DNA of 8,507 nucleotides from positions 1 through 8,507 of the forward strand of contig JAISIS010000135.1 of NCBI GenBank assembly GCA_031261905.1, in the 5' to 3' direction. Position 1 is the first letter of the stretch. Each line of letters opens with the position of its first letter. This stretch comes from Burkholderiaceae bacterium (GTDB taxonomy: Bacteria; Pseudomonadota; Gammaproteobacteria; Burkholderiales; Burkholderiaceae_D). The notes under the pieces are model-generated. The model did not search any database. It saw only the letters and a list, made by a program, of their open reading frames with translations, and was not told the DNA's origin. This document shows, one piece after another, positions 7,438-8,507 of the stretch. The translations under genes and the position numbers were made by a program.

Positions 7438-8022
7438 ATGAAACCTTCAGACCAATCCATAATCCCGTCTGACGACCATCTGACGGAAGAGCGGCTGGAA
7501 AGCCGGATCATGCACAAGGGCCTGTTTTTTGACGTCTGGCGCGACAAGGTTCGCCTGCCGGACAACAACACCTCTTTGCGCGAATATATCCGCCATCCCG
7601 GCGCGGTGGTGATTTTACCCATGCTGGACGATGGACGCCTGATCCTGGAGCGCCAGTTCCGCTATCCTCTGGGGCGGACATTTCTGGAGTTCCCGGCGGG
7701 CAAGCTGGATGCCGGAGAAGAGCCGCTGGATTGCGCCCGGCGCGAGCTTACGGAAGAAACCGGCTATACCGCATCGGAGTGGCATTTTATCTGCACGGTA
7801 AACAACGCCATCGGCTACTCGGACGAGTCGCTTTACCTCTATCTGGCCAGAGGTTTGCGGCCCGGTGCAGACCATCCGGACGCGGAAGAATTTATCGAAA
7901 CCTTTTCCGCTACCCTTCCGGAATTGCTGGATTGGGTAAAATCCGGTCGCGTGACGGATGCAAAAACCATCATAGGCGCTTTCTGGCTGGAAAAAATCAA
8001 CACGGGCCAATGGGGATTGTAA
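7438..8022 (+). CDS. Nudix hydrolase, ADP-ribose pyrophosphatase-like
   Basis: This 194-residue protein has a complete Nudix box: G88-x5-E94-x7-RELTEETGY (102-110), where the paired glutamates bind the metal ions that split the substrate pyrophosphate. REYIRHPGAVVILPM (48-62), LERQFRYPLGRTFLEFPAGKLD (70-91) and a following SDE (128-130) match the ADP-ribose pyrophosphatase group, which converts ADP-ribose to AMP and ribose 5-phosphate and probably removes free ADP-ribose or related sugar nucleotides. ATG 7438 has a modest GGAAA eight bases upstream; Met25 (MHKGLFFDVW) is an alternative start close to where shorter relatives begin. It stands alone, divergent from rarA, with no clear terminator before csp. 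The family is firm; the exact substrate is inferred. Confidence 0.92.
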   Translation: MKPSDQSIIPSDDHLTEERLESRIMHKGLFFDVWRDKVRLPDNNTSLREYIRHPGAVVILPMLDDGRLILERQFRYPLGRTFLEFPAGKLDAGEEPLDCARRELTEETGYTASEWHFICTVNNAIGYSDESLYLYLARGLRPGADHPDAEEFIETFSATLPELLDWVKSGRVTDAKTIIGAFWLEKINTGQWGL

Positions 8023-8075
8023 CCGCTACCCTCGCGCATTTCCCCGCAAAAATATAGCCGCAGGCGATTTTTCTT

Positions 8076-8194
8076 TGCTAGAATGATTCATTGCTAACGC
8101 AAGGCCATAGTTAAAGACCGCTCAGGCTTTCATATGTTTCTTGGGGCAATAAACGTGGTGGGTAAACCTGGGTTAACTGGAATAGGATTAAGTA
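8076..8194 (+). promoter_or_regulatory. cold-shock gene promoter and long leader
   Basis: An extended -10 TGCTAGAAT (8076-8084) lacks a good -35. Starting near 8091, the transcript would have a leader of about 104 bases, as is usual for csp mRNAs, whose leaders refold at low temperature. Just before the gene lies a palindrome, GTAAACCTGGGTTAAC (8162-8177, one mismatched pair), and the ribosome site AGGA (8184-8187) sits seven bases before ATG. A thermosensing role is inferred from the family. Confidence 0.45.
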
Positions 8195-8398
8195 ATGGCA
8201 ACGGGTACTGTAAAGTGGTTCAATGATGCAAAAGGTTTTGGTTTTATTACGCCGGACGAAGGGGGGGAGGATGTGTTTGCGCACTTTTCCGCAATCAAGG
8301 CCGATGGTTTCAAGTCGTTGAAAGAAAACCAGCGCGTAACGTTTGAAATCAACACCGGTCCGAAAGGCAAGCAGGCGTCAAATATTGAAATAGCCTGA
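8195..8398 (+). CDS. cspA: cold-shock domain protein (CspA family)
   Basis: This 67-residue single cold-shock domain is a five-stranded beta barrel that binds single-stranded RNA and DNA and keeps mRNA unfolded. Both nucleic-acid-binding motifs are intact: RNP1 KGFGFI (13-18) and RNP2 VFAHF (27-31), after the typical opening [18 protein letters not shown]. The end [10 protein letters not shown] is also family-typical. It is monocistronic, with a long leader and a strong terminator. Bacteria carry several paralogues, so whether this copy is cold-induced or constitutive cannot be told; the symbol is a family label. Confidence 0.96.
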   Translation: MATGTVKWFNDAKGFGFITPDEGGEDVFAHFSAIKADGFKSLKENQRVTFEINTGPKGKQASNIEIA

Positions 8399-8416
8399 GC
8401 GTAAGGATTATGCGTT

Positions 8417-8449
8417 AAAACCCCGCCGGTGCAAGTCGGCGGGGTTTTT
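8417..8449. terminator. intrinsic terminator after csp
   Basis: A 12-bp stem, AAAACCCCGCCG (8417-8428) against CGGCGGGGTTTT (8437-8448), has an 8-base loop, GC-rich upper part and TTTTTCTT following. The A-run before it lets it act on the opposite strand as well. The remaining bases to 8507 contain no gene I can support. Confidence 0.93.
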
Positions 8450-8507
8450 CTTGTGGCATACGGATGCGCTTGTGCCGGGGGCTATCCCACCGTCAACATC
8501 TGGCGCA

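Noticed and set aside
8482..8507. Possible last codons of a - strand gene (RQMLTVG then stop)
   Set aside because: Only seven codons are visible. The bidirectional terminator at 8417-8449 would fit a convergent gene, but this is too short to support a call.

Overview
The window reads as chromosome of a Gram-negative bacterium, most likely a betaproteobacterium. This is inferred from the proteins: the SerRS N-terminus and C-terminus, a glutamate dehydrogenase of the hexameric NADP-type with exactly the 447 residues I recall for the E. coli enzyme, and a RarA/SerRS neighbourhood that is common in beta- and gammaproteobacteria. No species can be named from the sequence alone. Coding density is high. 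I see no tRNA, rRNA, CRISPR array, transposase or phage gene.

Left part (1-2980). The window opens inside a gamma-glutamyltransferase-family gene (+ strand) that ends at a strong hairpin. Converging on it is a complete Fic-domain (AMPylase-type) gene on the - strand, with a self-inhibitory motif and a C-terminal winged helix. Divergent from fic is a VapB/Phd-type antitoxin and PIN-domain VapC toxin operon. Three copies of a ~30-bp palindrome (core GAGCGAyAG/CTrTCGCTC) belong to this block. Two bracket the fic promoter in the fic-vapBC divergent region, and the third starts on the last base of the vapC stop codon. This is the most unusual part of the window and looks like an accessory toxin island with its own regulatory sites.

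Middle and right part (3011-8507). Housekeeping genes follow: serS (-), gdhA (+), rarA (-), a Nudix ADP-ribose pyrophosphatase-like gene (+) and a cold-shock protein gene (+). rarA and serS lie on the same strand and in the order in which they are usually adjacent, but here gdhA sits between them in the opposite orientation. gdhA is preceded by a 150-base leader with two strong hairpins, one a long nested stem, which may control its expression. The csp gene has a ~100-base leader, as cold-shock genes usually do, and ends at a textbook intrinsic terminator. The last ~58 bases hold no gene I can support.

Functionally, gdhA (ammonia assimilation to glutamate) and the GGT-family enzyme (gamma-glutamyl amide chemistry) both touch glutamate metabolism, but they are separated by the toxin block and there is no sign that they are co-regulated. 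Fic and VapBC share a promoter region and may share operators.
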